DNA from: Butyriboletus loyo
Taxonomy: Eukaryota; Basidiomycota; Agaricomycetes; Boletales; Boletaceae
Assembly (NCBI GenBank): GCA_038093515.1
Contig: JBBPSI010000082.1
Coordinates: 1 to 64,000, forward strand
Reading direction: 5' to 3'
Length of the DNA: 64,000 nt
The translations under genes were made by a program, and so were the position numbers. Of the stretch, positions 23,549 to 34,600 are shown piece after piece. Positions within the stretch are counted from its first letter, which is position 1. Every line of letters starts with the position of its first letter. The notes under the pieces were generated by a model. That model worked only from the letters and a program-made list of their open reading frames with translations, had not been told where the DNA came from and searched no databases.

Positions 23549-25840
23549 GTGATGATTTCCCAGTCATCCTCAAAAGAGCGTAAGTCTCAATCTAATTACA
23601 TCCAATTCCTACCTTTCGTTGACATATCCTCAGCCATTAGTGGCGATCCTACGCATGCGGCACAGGCGCCATCCTCCATATGGCGGCGACTCCTCCCAAT
23701 GACGCGTCAAGACACTAAAGCCCCCACAATCACTTGCTACGACTCCCTCGGAAAACCCAAAACTCACGGGCTGGAACAGCGATACGTCAGCCCCACCACA
23801 GGCATATGCCGCAAGCTCGCCGTCCAATCCGTCCACCCAACAGCGCCAAACGAATGTCGCATCACTGACCACACTCAACATGTGAACAGGCTCGCCATCT
23901 GGCTCCTCTCGACCAGCCCTTTCCGTCGTCACTATTTTTTTAAATGGACTGCGACTTGGTTTTGGTTCACGTTCAAGCTGCTTTGGTCCTTTATCTGGCT
24001 GTGCGTACAGCTATTCGCACAACTGTTCAATATACAACTGGCGGATGACTCTGCCCAAGACTCGGAAGCGTATAACACGGGCGACTACAAGCCTTACGAG
24101 CGCGAGTTCAGGGGTCAACTCTGGGAAGCACGTTCCAGAAAGGAGTATTCTACCCGCGTCAAGGGCGAAGAAGAAAAAGAAAGAAGCATCAGAACGCGCT
24201 CACTTCACCCCCGCCTTATCGTGATTTGGGATCCTACACGGAATGAATGGTCACCGTGCACAGAACCTAGCACCATCATGAGCAAAAAGTACCTTGCCAT
24301 CTCATACCGTGCCGCGGATGTATACAACCCTGGTCCTGACGAGAAGAGGGAAATAGAGCTGTTCATAGAGGAAGTTCGCCTTGCAGCTGTTGAACAGAAT
24401 TTCGACGCATACTGGCTTGACTTGGAGTGCATCGGGGAGACGCCAGACGAGAAAAATCTCGATGTCTATTGCATGGCAGACGTTTACCGTGGTGCAGACT
24501 CCACCTTGATCATTCTTGGGAACGCCGGGGAAGGAGAGCAAGCTGCATGGGAGCGTTGGGGGGGAAGGGTTTGGACACTACCGGAAGCCCTCCTGAGCCA
24601 GCGCCTCTTGTACAGGTTTCGCGACCGGAGCGAGATCAATTCTGTCTCGCTTCACCAGCTAGCAAACTTGGCTTATCCCGAATATAGCGAGGAGCAAACC
24701 ATCATCAACGCCTACAGCGGGAAAGACCCGCTGGAAAGACTTGAGCGTCTTTCGCTCCTCAAGTCTACGATATGGAAGCGCGGTATCAGTGTTGCAAGTA
24801 CACCGACTCCAATCGCCATCGAATATACCCCCTTCCCACCCTCCATCGGTGATCCGACTACCGAAAAGACCACTCCTAGGAGTGGGCCGCACGCAGCAGA
24901 ACGTGTGTACGCCCTCATGGGCTTCTTTGAGCACCGCATCCAGCCCAATTACGCCGAAGACGAACTACGGGCATTAGCGCGCTTATCCATGGCCAACGAC
25001 AACGACCGTATCGCCGAGCGTATGGTGTCATTGTTACCCTCCACCATCCACCCGAAAGCATGCTGGTACGCTGATGACGACACCTACGATGCAAAACTTT
25101 GGGACATTCTCCCCGAGATCCAGGTTGCGGGGATCACCGAGAACGGTGCGCTCGTACTCGACGGATGTCGCTCTGCTTCCATCCGATGGAAGGATTTCCC
25201 AGAAATTGCATTCGATACGTCTGATTCCGTGAGGAGGACAGTGATCGGATTCTTGCCCTACCTCGCGTGGCCAATTTTTGTCGTCGGCATTGCGGTGGCG
25301 GTTGTATTCACCTTGACGGCCGGGATCCCGCTGGTCGTGGTGGGGGCTGTCTTACTTTTGGCCTCGCCGAAGCTGTTTATGATCAGTGAGGCGGGTCGGG
25401 TGGTCAATGTACAACCATGGTTTATCGGAGTTAAAGGCGTTCTGGACACCGACACCGCAGCGAGGCATCTGTACGGTGGTGGAAACATAGGAAACTATCG
25501 GCGCCTTGATTACACGCCGAGCGGCTCCGAGTTCGCAATGCCAGACCAAGGTTCAGACCGTGGGGGCTCCGAGGAGCAATACGTGAAGGCTAAGATGGAA
25601 GAGGCAAAGGGTGCTCAGATATACACGCTGATCGACACATCCGCGTCGTCGGTATACTACTTCCGCGCAGAGAGACCCCCGACGGTGTGTCTGTTTACCG
25701 GAAGGGAAGGCGGGCTTGGGAGGTTCGTGTTGTGCTCGGAGAGGTGCAATCTCGACGAGTTGCACAAGGAGACGGTGCTTAGGATGCCGACGGCGGTGAG
25801 TCAGAGGATGCAAATGTGTGGATGGGTTGCGCTTGGGTAA
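23549..25840 (+). CDS. HET-domain protein with two hydrophobic regions
   Basis: HET domains occur in fungal heterokaryon-incompatibility and self/non-self proteins. The frame 23549-25840 is open for 763 codons; a likely 54-nt intron at 23580-23633 (GTAAGT..TCCTCAG) would remove 18 codons without changing the frame. A divergent HET core is visible: KYLAISYRAADV, DAYWLDLECIGE, then MADVYRGADSTLIILG and RVWTLPEALLSQRLLYRF, corresponding to the usual SY.WG, WID.lCI, M..iY..A and W..QE blocks. A strongly hydrophobic, Trp-rich stretch lies N-terminal to it (about residues 130-165, TWFWFTFKLLWSFIWLCVQL), and a second near 570-610 (two helices, IFVVGIAVAVVFTL and PLVVVGAVLLLASP), so membrane association is likely. 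The start codon is uncertain because the first exon is short. Confidence 0.75.
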   Translation: MMISQSSSKERKSQSNYIQFLPFVDISSAISGDPTHAAQAPSSIWRRLLPMTRQDTKAPTITCYDSLGKPKTHGLEQRYVSPTTGICRKLAVQSVHPTAPNECRITDHTQHVNRLAIWLLSTSPFRRHYFFKWTATWFWFTFKLLWSFIWLCVQLFAQLFNIQLADDSAQDSEAYNTGDYKPYEREFRGQLWEARSRKEYSTRVKGEEEKERSIRTRSLHPRLIVIWDPTRNEWSPCTEPSTIMSKKYLAISYRAADVYNPGPDEKREIELFIEEVRLAAVEQNFDAYWLDLECIGETPDEKNLDVYCMADVYRGADSTLIILGNAGEGEQAAWERWGGRVWTLPEALLSQRLLYRFRDRSEINSVSLHQLANLAYPEYSEEQTIINAYSGKDPLERLERLSLLKSTIWKRGISVASTPTPIAIEYTPFPPSIGDPTTEKTTPRSGPHAAERVYALMGFFEHRIQPNYAEDELRALARLSMANDNDRIAERMVSLLPSTIHPKACWYADDDTYDAKLWDILPEIQVAGITENGALVLDGCRSASIRWKDFPEIAFDTSDSVRRTVIGFLPYLAWPIFVVGIAVAVVFTLTAGIPLVVVGAVLLLASPKLFMISEAGRVVNVQPWFIGVKGVLDTDTAARHLYGGGNIGNYRRLDYTPSGSEFAMPDQGSDRGGSEEQYVKAKMEEAKGAQIYTLIDTSASSVYYFRAERPPTVCLFTGREGGLGRFVLCSERCNLDELHKETVLRMPTAVSQRMQMCGWVALG

Positions 25841-26200
25841 ATGACAGCGAGGTCGTCCTTGACCCACTTTGTGAACTAGTCGCTGTTGAGCGTTTAATCC
25901 CGTATAAATTACCTTGTGCTGTATGTAGTCCCTAATCAAAAGGTCTTTGGTATATGCCATATTTCATCATGCAACGCTGAACTTGACGAGTGGAATGAGT
26001 ATGTTATTACTGATGATGGTAGACAGGTTGATCTAGCTTAGAGTGCACGGGTTAACGTCTTGTCGTAATATGAGACCTTGCAACAGGCCCCGGAGCAGCG
26101 GTATTCGATTCTTGGCGCCTTGGGGGTAGATTCTGAAGGACAACTGAATCGCACATGCAGTGGTATGACGAGCTGCGGTATACTGCGCTGCCCTATATGA
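25841..26200. other. Intergenic, convergent 3' regions
   Basis: Between the 3' ends of the HET gene (+) and the mL41 gene (-). Nothing else seen; presumably both 3' untranslated regions. Confidence 0.5.
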
Positions 26201-26775
26201 CTATGCCTGGTTCTGCGCTCCCGACTGCTGCTCTACTTTTGAGTTGTTTTCGATGAGCGCTGCCTCGGCGTTTCGTCTCCATTGTTTGATTTTGATCCCT
26301 GACAGAATAGGGACGAGAAGCTGCGCATCACGGCGGTCTTGACCGGACAGCTTGGTTGACACATGTACATATGGTTTCAACTGTTCGTGTTCGCGTTTTT
26401 CGTGTGATAGCGCAGAGAAGGAAGGAAAAGGAACAAGTGATTCAGCGGTCCGTCGCGTGATGAACACAGATGGATGCTCGAAAGCGTACCTCGCTCTGCG
26501 TGATCTCCTCAATGCTCGGTCCGACGAAAACGCGCACTTTCTCGTCGAGGAGGCGATATTTGGACGTGCCGCGAATGACGAACCGACCTGGTGCACCGGT
26601 GCGGTGACCACCTGGGAGTGTGGCCTGGCGGGTACCTGCGGAAGAACGGAACGTGTCAACTGGGGCGAGTGAGCCGGGGTTGAGAAGACGTACCCTTGTA
26701 AAAATCCTTGTTGCCTCGTTTGGGCGTCAGAGCGCGCCGAGATGCTTTTGACAGACAAGCCAAAGTCGGGTGCAT
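26201..26775 (-). CDS. MRPL27: Mitochondrial large-subunit ribosomal protein mL41 (YmL27)
   Basis: Component of the mitochondrial 54S ribosomal subunit. Three exons by eye: 26775-26694, 26635-26490 and 26380-26201, with introns of 58 and 109 nt (GTACGT and GTACGC donors); phases close to give 135 residues. The spliced protein reads LTPKRGNKDFYKG near residue 20, then GHRTGAPGRFVIRG, then KYRLLDEKVRVFVGPSIEE and LKPYVHVSTKL. This is the conserved mL41 order (KRGNK-YKG, G..GRF, VR.FV.P, LKPYV). The unspliced 185-codon frame on this strand crosses both introns in wrong phases and hides the gene. The N-terminus (MHPTLACLSKASRRA) is basic and suited to a mitochondrial presequence. It is divergently arranged with RPL10. 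Confidence 0.9.
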
Positions 26776-27148
26776 CTTCCAGTCGGGTAGTGAATGGAGT
26801 CCGGTGCTAGCTTACTCTTGCTGCCACCTTACTCAGCATTTCGCATTTGTCATCTTTGCGTCCAAACATTCCCACCGTATAAGTATCCTCCCTCGCAGCC
26901 TTTCGTCGTTCCCCCACCCCTCGACGTCCCCGTGTATTTTGTGAGTGTGATGTCTGCCTTTTCTCTCAGTGTCGTCGTGTTACCGTGATCCCTTACGAGA
27001 AACGGGGGGTAGAATTGGGTGGTGGATGCAATGCAAGCTGAGCGGATGGACCTGGATTTCGTAGACGGATGATACCGCATGACGACCTGAGAGGCCACCC
27101 ACTGCTCAATTTCGTTGCTGATCGTTCATGTACAGATAATCCGCTAAA
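26776..27148. promoter_or_regulatory. Shared promoter region between mL41 and RPL10
   Basis: The 373 bp between the start codons of the mitochondrial mL41 gene (-) and the cytosolic uL16/RPL10 gene (+) must hold both promoters. It contains C/T-rich tracts (cctttcgtcgttcccccacc near 26899, ctttttctctcag-like at 26957-26969), typical of ribosomal-protein promoters in fungi. No TATA box is obvious. Confidence 0.6.
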
Positions 27149-27965
27149 ATGGGTCGTCGCCCCGCTCGCTGCTACCGCTACTGCAAGAACAAGCCCTACC
27201 CCAAGTCCCGCTATAACCGTGGTGTTCCCGATTCCAAGGTACGTTTCTTTCGCACTATCCTATTCTTGACGAATCTGAGCTTTGTTCCGCCGTTTTAGAT
27301 CCGTATCTTCGATCTGGGACGCAAGCGTGCGTCTGTTGACGAATTCCCATTCTGCTGCCATCTCGTTTCAGACGAGTATGAGCAAATTTCGTCAGAAGCA
27401 CTGGAAGCTGCTCGTATCTGTGCCAACAAGTATGTCACCAAGACGTCCGGAAAGGATTCTTTCCACTTGCGTGTCCGTGTCCACCCCTTCCACGTTCTGA
27501 GGATCAACAAGATGTTGTCCTGTGCCGGAGCTGATAGGTACGTATCTTGTGGTCATTGATAGAACCGTACTCTGATGCTTTTGCTTTTAGGCTCCAGACT
27601 GGTATGCGTGGTGCCTGGGGCAAGCCATATGGCACGGTCGCCCGAGTCAACATCGGCCAGATCATCCTCTCGATCCGTTGCAAGGACAGCAACTCCCAAG
27701 TCATCCAGGAGGCTCTTCGCCGTGCTCGTTACAAGTTCCCCGGTCGTCAGAAGATCATCGTCTCCAAGAAGTGGGGATTCACAAATGTCAACCGGGAGGA
27801 ATACCTGAAGCTCAAGGAGGACAAGCGTGTGTTGCAGTACGTGTTCCATAAGATTTGGTGACTGCCGATGTCTGATGATCCTTTGGCAGGGATGGTGCCT
27901 ATGTACAATACATTCGTCCTAGGGGCCCCCTAGAGGCCAACCTACGTGCACAGCTCAGGGCTTGA
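27149..27965 (+). CDS. RPL10: 60S ribosomal protein uL16 (RPL10)
   Basis: Essential protein of the cytosolic large subunit, located near the peptidyl-transferase centre and needed for late 60S maturation. Exons by eye: 27149-27238, 27299-27537, 27591-27836 and 27890-27965; the phases close and give 216 residues. The sequence starts [20 protein letters not shown] and contains [56 protein letters not shown] and [17 protein letters not shown], all diagnostic of the family. The third frame reads past the intron at 27837 to a stop in the intron; the true fourth exon encodes [18 protein letters not shown]. It is the most conserved gene in the window and anchors the frame calls. Confidence 0.98.
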
Positions 27966-29058
27966 AACAATCCCTCGAGTCAACACGTCGATATTGACTA
28001 GTACCATGTCACAGCCTTGATGATATATTTTTCTCCGAGCCATGTAAGTCATACTGCGGAGGGAGTTATCTTGCTCCCTCACGTCATGCGAGTCATAGAT
28101 TAGCATATGCCCTCTATTCACTACGCCATCCCATCGCTTCTGTGGATGGTGGTTAGGGGAACGAGGGCAAAGAGTAACTAACCCCCGACTTCGATATTTG
28201 ATCCAGTGTGAAACATGTCGCTCGTGTTTCTCATGCTCTTCTAGATAGGGAACAATTTCCTTTTGAATTGTAATCAACGCCACTATGCAGTGTTAAGCAA
28301 TGTACGGGCAGTGTTAAGTCGAACGGTTGGGAAATTCGCCGAACCGAAATACGTCCTGGTAAGCGAGTCTGCTGATACTGATACCACTGATGCTTCGTGT
28401 CGTGTATGAGGCCATGCAGCAGCTTCCTGTCGAGTCGGAGCATCCGACCGGTGAGTGATGTAATCATTCTCCACGTCTGATTGGCTGAATCCCTTCGAGT
28501 CTTTGACAGGAGGGGACTTTCCTTTGTCCCACTTTGACAGTTTCACGTTCGTTTGGATTGCGCCATGCAGTGTTGTCTTCGCTTTGCGATGCTGCCATAG
28601 TTCATCAGAACATCGTCAATATGGAACTCAGGACGCAATTCGGTCGCCGTGAAAGGAAATCACGACTGTGATCTATTACTGTGAACGCCATACTACGCCA
28701 TACGAGGAGAATGTAATCAAACTCCATCAGACGGAGCCGATTTTCTCTAGCGGAGTGATGTCAGGCGATGTCACGAGATAAGTCGTCAGCAAACGCAGAA
28801 AGCCGGATCAGGGATAGAATGGAAGAACTTCTTTTTCTGTCCATCGTGCCACCTGTCAACGCCGTATCAATCGCGCTAGGCAGTGTCTCGAAACGAGGGT
28901 AAGACAAGAATAGCCAACAGATTGCGGTCGGGGTGGATGGTCACCGGTCACCTGCTGTTTTGAGTTGCTAGGGTGATGACCCAGTGATATTTAAACTGGT
29001 CTTGTCGACCCTTGTTTGCATCCCCATCCCTCTTTCTTATCACTTCATCGACAACATC
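27966..29058. other. Intergenic region RPL10 to CipC-like gene
   Basis: No gene supported. A TATA-like string (gatatttaaact) at about 28986 lies 70 bp before the start codon of the CipC-like gene and is the likely core promoter. The rest shows only short overlapping frames. Confidence 0.55.
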
Positions 29059-29717
29059 ATGGGTCTCTTCGACTTTTTCCAGGACGATCACAACGATGTT
29101 GTACGTCTGTTTGCCATCAGCCATGCCTGGCTTGGGGCCGGTGATGTGATGCCCTGCGATACTGACCCGCCGCTGTGTTACAGCACCACAAGGGTAGCTT
29201 GACTCACGACGCGCTCGCTGGCGCTGTTGCCTACGAGGTTCGTGCTCGTTCTATAGCTGCATTGTGCCTTGTCACACCAACTTCCACCGCACATTGTTGC
29301 GTCCCATCTAGGCTGCCAAGGCCTATGAGGACCACCTTGCTGCTAACGGCAAGCCTGACAACCACGCCAAGGCCAAGGAACTCCTGTAAGCACCCCCCTT
29401 AGCTGTCGAGTGCCCGATCGAGTCTTGATCTAACATCGATCTTTCTTAGTGCTGGTTTCGCCGCCGCCGCCGCCACTCGGTTGGTCGAGACGAAGGGGGT
29501 ACGTGTTCATGATCTCATTTCTTTCCTCGTGTCGATTGAACATTGTCCGATATTCAAAGCTCGACGCCTGGGATGCGCGCCAGCAGAGGCAGCTCCGGGA
29601 AAAGGGTGAGTTTTATGAGTCGATTTTATTTTTAATTCTTAGACGTGCTGACGTGCGATCGCGATGAAACCAGCTACTGAGCGTCTCCAGGAGAGGATCA
29701 CTGTCGAGGAATACTGA
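29059..29717 (+). CDS. cipC: CipC-like small stress protein (DUF3759)
   Basis: Small cytosolic protein of the CipC/DUF3759 family, first noted in Aspergillus as an antibiotic-responsive protein; its biochemical function is unknown. Six short exons by eye: 29059-29100, 29184-29237, 29312-29385, 29450-29498, 29560-29605 and 29674-29717, giving 102 residues. The spliced protein reads MGLFDFFQDDHNDV, HHKGSLTHDALAGAVAYE, AAKAYEDHLAANGKPDNHAK, AKELLAGFAAAAATRLVET, KGLDAWDARQQRQ and ATERLQERITVEEY. The KASFSHELIAGAAAFEA-type and AKELLAGFA blocks are those of the family. None of the exons exceeds 75 nt, so simple open-frame searches miss the gene. Consensus GT..AG borders throughout. Confidence 0.92.
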
Positions 29718-31613
29718 ATTATCTGAACATCGTCGTGGATGGCAAGCGAATTGTTGTATACGATGAATAAGAACATGTACACATGACAGATCCAAGGATC
29801 GAGTGTGAGTGTGAACGGTGTTTGCATGTTTGGTAAGGGAGAAGAGAGTTGGACGAGCTTCGGTTGAGCTGCGGGAGCTCAGTTAGAGTTGGTGGCCGAC
29901 GCTCGAGATCTACTTGTAGCTTCACCCGCCAGGACCGGTGACAAGTTGTCACCACATCCGATCCGGTGCCTAACTTTGCCGGCGTGTATATGCATCCTTC
30001 TGCTATATAGCTTCGATCTTCACCAGAATGTTGGCTGGTTAGTTAGGCCAGCCTTGGGCGGAGCAGCATCGCATGTTCAGTGGATGCGTGATAAGTGCGT
30101 CCGAGCGGCGGCGGTGGGGTTTGATCTAGAAAAAGATAAGACAACAAGTCGCTTTAGATCGTTGCCGACGGACATGGAGTCGCACTCGACCGATGTTATT
30201 GCTGCTGATATACTTTACATGGTACATACGTTTCCGTATTTCTGTATAAGTATGGTACGTTGATCGATCGTAGCCTTGGGGTTCGAATATCAACATCAAT
30301 ATCAAGGCCTTCCAACTGAGTCTGATGATCGATCGATTCAATGCGGCGCCTGCCGGGCATTCATCTTATCAGGCGATTTTTGGTGGGCGTCGAGACGAGA
30401 ACGGGGTTGTGTTCACTGAAACAAGACGCCGACCGAGGGGGAGTCCCCCACCGTCTGTTTCCCTTCCTCCCCGAGGCGCGTCGTCGTTGCAATGTGGTTC
30501 AATTGACATTGATATCGCCTCAAGCTTCAAAATCCCGTTGGTGCTACGCTTGTTCATACTGGGATTCGCTCGTCTAGGTCTGGATCCTGGGGATGCTCTT
30601 CCTTCTGGCGGCGCGGTTCCCGTGCCGATATCTCGTTTCCGACCCAGAAGCGCAATGATCAGCCGTGCATCGCCGTTCCTGTTGATAAAGCTGTCTCTGC
30701 CTCTATCTCAACGCTCGCGCGTTGGTCGAGTGTGGGTAGGGTTCAGCTGACAAATGCAACCTAGGCTGAATGCGCAGAATGGGAAGAGAGGAGCGAGGAC
30801 AGCACAGTCGAAATGCGTACGCAATGACATAAAAAACGATTCGCGGCAAGCATGTGGTATGGCGTAGTGGTCTCGGTGTAGATCAGATCTACTGCTTGCA
30901 CGCATCTTGCTAGGTCTATCCATGGTTCGTATTTGAGACCTGCAGTGGTTACAACAAGGATTTGCACTGGGACTCACGTCTACCCTGTTCTGTTTGGTTC
31001 ACGGAGGCTATCTACCCTACGACTTGCACTAATCACGAAGCCATACCTACCCGAGCTTCCTAGTTGAGGCCGTACGGTGGTCTTCCGCGGCGGCAATGCA
31101 CAGCCGCAGGGGGAACTAGAAGCGAAAATGTCTTACCTCTGCACAAGACTCATTTGATTGAGCAATGTTTAGGAAAGGTGCGCATTGTCACGTTTTGATA
31201 TAAAATTAAGCTCACGTTGTGCCCATGTCGCTCCGTTCCTTGCGCGTTACTCGATTCAGTCTAGACTAATGGTTGACCGTCAAACGTTTACCGTGAGTCC
31301 TGGAATGTACACTGGTATTTCGATGAAACGATAAAATCAAGACATAATTATCTAGGTATAGAGCACCAATGTATTCCCAGACTACAAGGATTTCTTGCGA
31401 TTGCCACGGACACCGCTATCTTGGCGCTAGGTCTTCCTCGGCCTTGCCAAATCAGGTTACCGCGACCTATAAAAGACATGCGGCTAGTGGCATCATGCCG
31501 GAAGCATAGATGGAGATCGTGAGAGGCAAACATTCACCCACAACCCACGCTCTGTTCTTCTGCCGACCCGTTGTATCTCTCAGGCGAGCAGCGCCCACCC
31601 TCGGTCGGCAAAG
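29718..31613. other. Intergenic region
   Basis: No gene supported. A plus-strand frame at 30325-30750 is open for 141 codons but is Arg/Pro/Ser-rich with no recognisable domain. Around 30850-30925 there are strings resembling tRNA A-box and B-box elements (tggcgtagtggtc, ggttcgtatttgagacc), but I could not draw a cloverleaf. Confidence 0.4.
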
Positions 31614-34600
31614 ATGAATTTCCTAGGAATACAAGGGTGGGGTACAACGAAGGGTACGTAGAAACCGTCATGGATACGGTGCTGGCTTCGTCCTGACTCT
31701 CAACCAAGACACATCCAAAGTTGAGATAAACATCGGTTCTGAAATACGGGCATTAGCCTTCCTGCCTGACAAAAGGCGTCGCATTGTCAGCTGCGAGGAG
31801 AACGCGGTTCAGCTACGCGATCTAGGAGATAACTTAATGGGAGAGCTAATCGAATCAAGAACTGGCGTTCTCGCCGTCGCTGCGTCCCGAGATGGAGATC
31901 GGATCATCACCGGCGCGACTGATGGAATTACGATCTGGAACACGGGTGGGGAGGTCCCGGTCGAGGTGGTACACCATGCCATCGATGGAGTGAGGACCGT
32001 TGATATCTCATCTGACTCGAAGTGGGTTGTAACGGGATCAGATGCTCGCACTGTCGACGTGTGGGACGTATCCACGGGTGAAAGGCGCCCGGGTCTTGAA
32101 CCGCTCAGACACGAGTATAATCTGGTCGCAGTCAAGTTCTGTCCCTGTGGTCGGCGCATCGCTACAGCCACCCTCTTTGGCTCAATCCGAGTTTACGCCA
32201 CTATTTCAGGGGAAAAGTTGCTCACCATCCCTGCTACGGTCATGTCGACCCTCTCCGCCCCCAACATTACGCTCGCTTGGTTCGCCGACCCGAATCGCCC
32301 GAAATTATTCGCAGTATCCGAGGGTCAAATCAAATGTCTTGACTCTAAAAACGGGTCCGTGATCTTCCAGTGGCCGCTTCGTGGTGTAAAGCATCCCTCG
32401 TCCATCGCTCTATCGCCCAATAGCAAAATCATCGCGTATTCTTTGAATCATACCATCGTTCTTCGAGACACAACCACCGGTCAGCAAATCGGGGATACCC
32501 TCAAACATGACGGAAATGTATCATGTGTTGCGTTCTCTTCCGGAAGCGATCGCCTCGCTGCCGCAGCGAACACAAAGTTCACCGTTTGGGATCTTCGAAA
32601 GAAACTTACCGATACCTCCTGCTTTCTTGATGTGGGTACTTCTGCTTCCTTGTTGCCGCCCGATCTAATGATCGAGCGCTAGGCCACCACTGACTACGCT
32701 GAATCCTGTGCACATTACAAACAGGATACGGTTCAGGAACCACCTCCCGTAAGCGATCGCTGATGATTCTACTGTCAATTTAATCATTTAATTTCTATCC
32801 ACAGTCCACTTTTTCGTTACCTCTCATGAGCATTAGCAACGGAGCAGTCAAACCATGGCTCCATGGATACTTAGACAGTGCAGAGGAAGTGTTCTCAAAA
32901 GAAATTGCTGACTCTTCATTTGTCCCTAACCATAATACATTTGCTAACCGGGCTCTTTTGCGAGGACGTTCAGGAAATGGGAGTGAAGCGCTGAAGGACG
33001 CGAACCAGGTAACATGTTCCATTGACTTTCTCAGACACACGTTCACTTGAGAGTACAATCAGTCTCTCTCCATTCAGACGTCAGCAATAGGCCAGATCGC
33101 AAAGACCGTAGCCATCATTAACGGGGGGGAGCACGAGCTGGCCAGGCAGGAGATTCCAAAAGTACTTGAGACTGGCGACTCAGATCAACACATATTCCTT
33201 TTGAAAGTCATTCAGGTTTGTATTTGAATCCTAAAGCTTCAACTACTTCATTAATGTTCATTGGCAGAGCATTCTCTCTTGTTTGTCTGGGAAGTATGAT
33301 GAAGAAACATACCGTATCAGCGAGTTGAGTGGGGATCACAAGATATTGTTTCTCGTTCAGGTATGTACTCGATGTGGTGACACTATGTCTCGTCAACTTT
33401 GATATTTATTTAGGCAAACATGCACTTGTCAAAGGAGAACTTTGAGGCTGCAATGCAATCTTTCAGGAAAGCACGAGTGCCAACCGTGTTTCCTTACGAC
33501 GAGGCTCCGGAGATGCGAACCATTTCATTTGTAACCTTTCTTTCCTCCTGCAAGATTGAGTTGATGAATGCTAACTTAACCTTCAAGATATTTGGATGGA
33601 AGTTCAGTGGTCTCGGAATCCAGGTTCAACAGAGAAAATGCGAATTTCTACTGAACCAAGGAAACTCGGAAGCTGCAGACCTCTTCGTCAAACTGAAGGA
33701 CACCTATCAGAGGGAGATTGCAACCCATGCACAACTCTCGACCTGGGCCTTAGGTGTGTGGTAAAAACATGATATGTGTCTCAAATGTTTTAAATGTTTC
33801 CTTTAAGCCTTCGGAAGAGATTGTCTCAAAAAGCTCGAGGACCTTGGCGACAAAGCTCTTCATTCTGGAAACTACAATGAAGCTATCAGACAGTACAAAG
33901 CTGTGGAACCCCTAATAGGAGTTCCAGATCTGAAACATGCCCTATTGCTCAAGCGAAGCAAAGCATATGTAAAATGTAGTCCAGCAAATTGGAGAGAGGC
34001 CCTGCGAGATGCAGATGAGGTACAATCACGCTTATATCTTTATGTATCTCAAATGATTCTATGTATATCCCTCTTAGGCAGTCAGATTGAATCCCTACTC
34101 CCCTTGGGGCTATGACAGGAGGCACGAAGCACGATATATAAACCAAGACTATCATGAAGCAGCTGAAGCACTGGATCAGGTAATCTCATTCCTTGCAGAT
34201 TCCAAGGACGAAGAATCAATCAGTAAGTCTCCGCTACGTCGCATTACATCATCTGAAGACGCCATGTTGGCAGACCTACGAAAGAAAGGTGTAGAGCCTG
34301 GAAAGACAAGAAAGATCATAAGTGAAGTTGTCGACGGCACCCTTGAACAACCACGGCCGCATATATTGATCAACACCAAAAGCGGACGTCTCTGCGACAA
34401 GGAAAAGCAAAAAGTGGCATTTAGAGCAGACCCGCACTACAGGGACCTCATTTTGACCCCAACGCCGGCGGTCATTGCCGATACCGACTGGAAGGAAGCC
34501 GTCCGGAAATACTTCCGCTATTCTATGTTGTCGCACACATGGGAAGATAAAGGCGAACCTGAATTCCGTGATGTCGAAAAGATATCGGTGGACAGACTGA

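Noticed and set aside
26201..26758. A 185-residue novel minus-strand protein
   Set aside because: The frame crosses both introns of the mL41 gene in the wrong phases; splicing gives a clear mL41 protein.
30325..30750. 141-codon plus-strand protein
   Set aside because: Composition is Arg/Ser/Pro-rich with no domain, and the opposite strand is equally open in part.
30848..30930. tRNA or tRNA-derived SINE
   Set aside because: A-box- and B-box-like strings are at about the right distance, but I could not form acceptor, anticodon and T stems.
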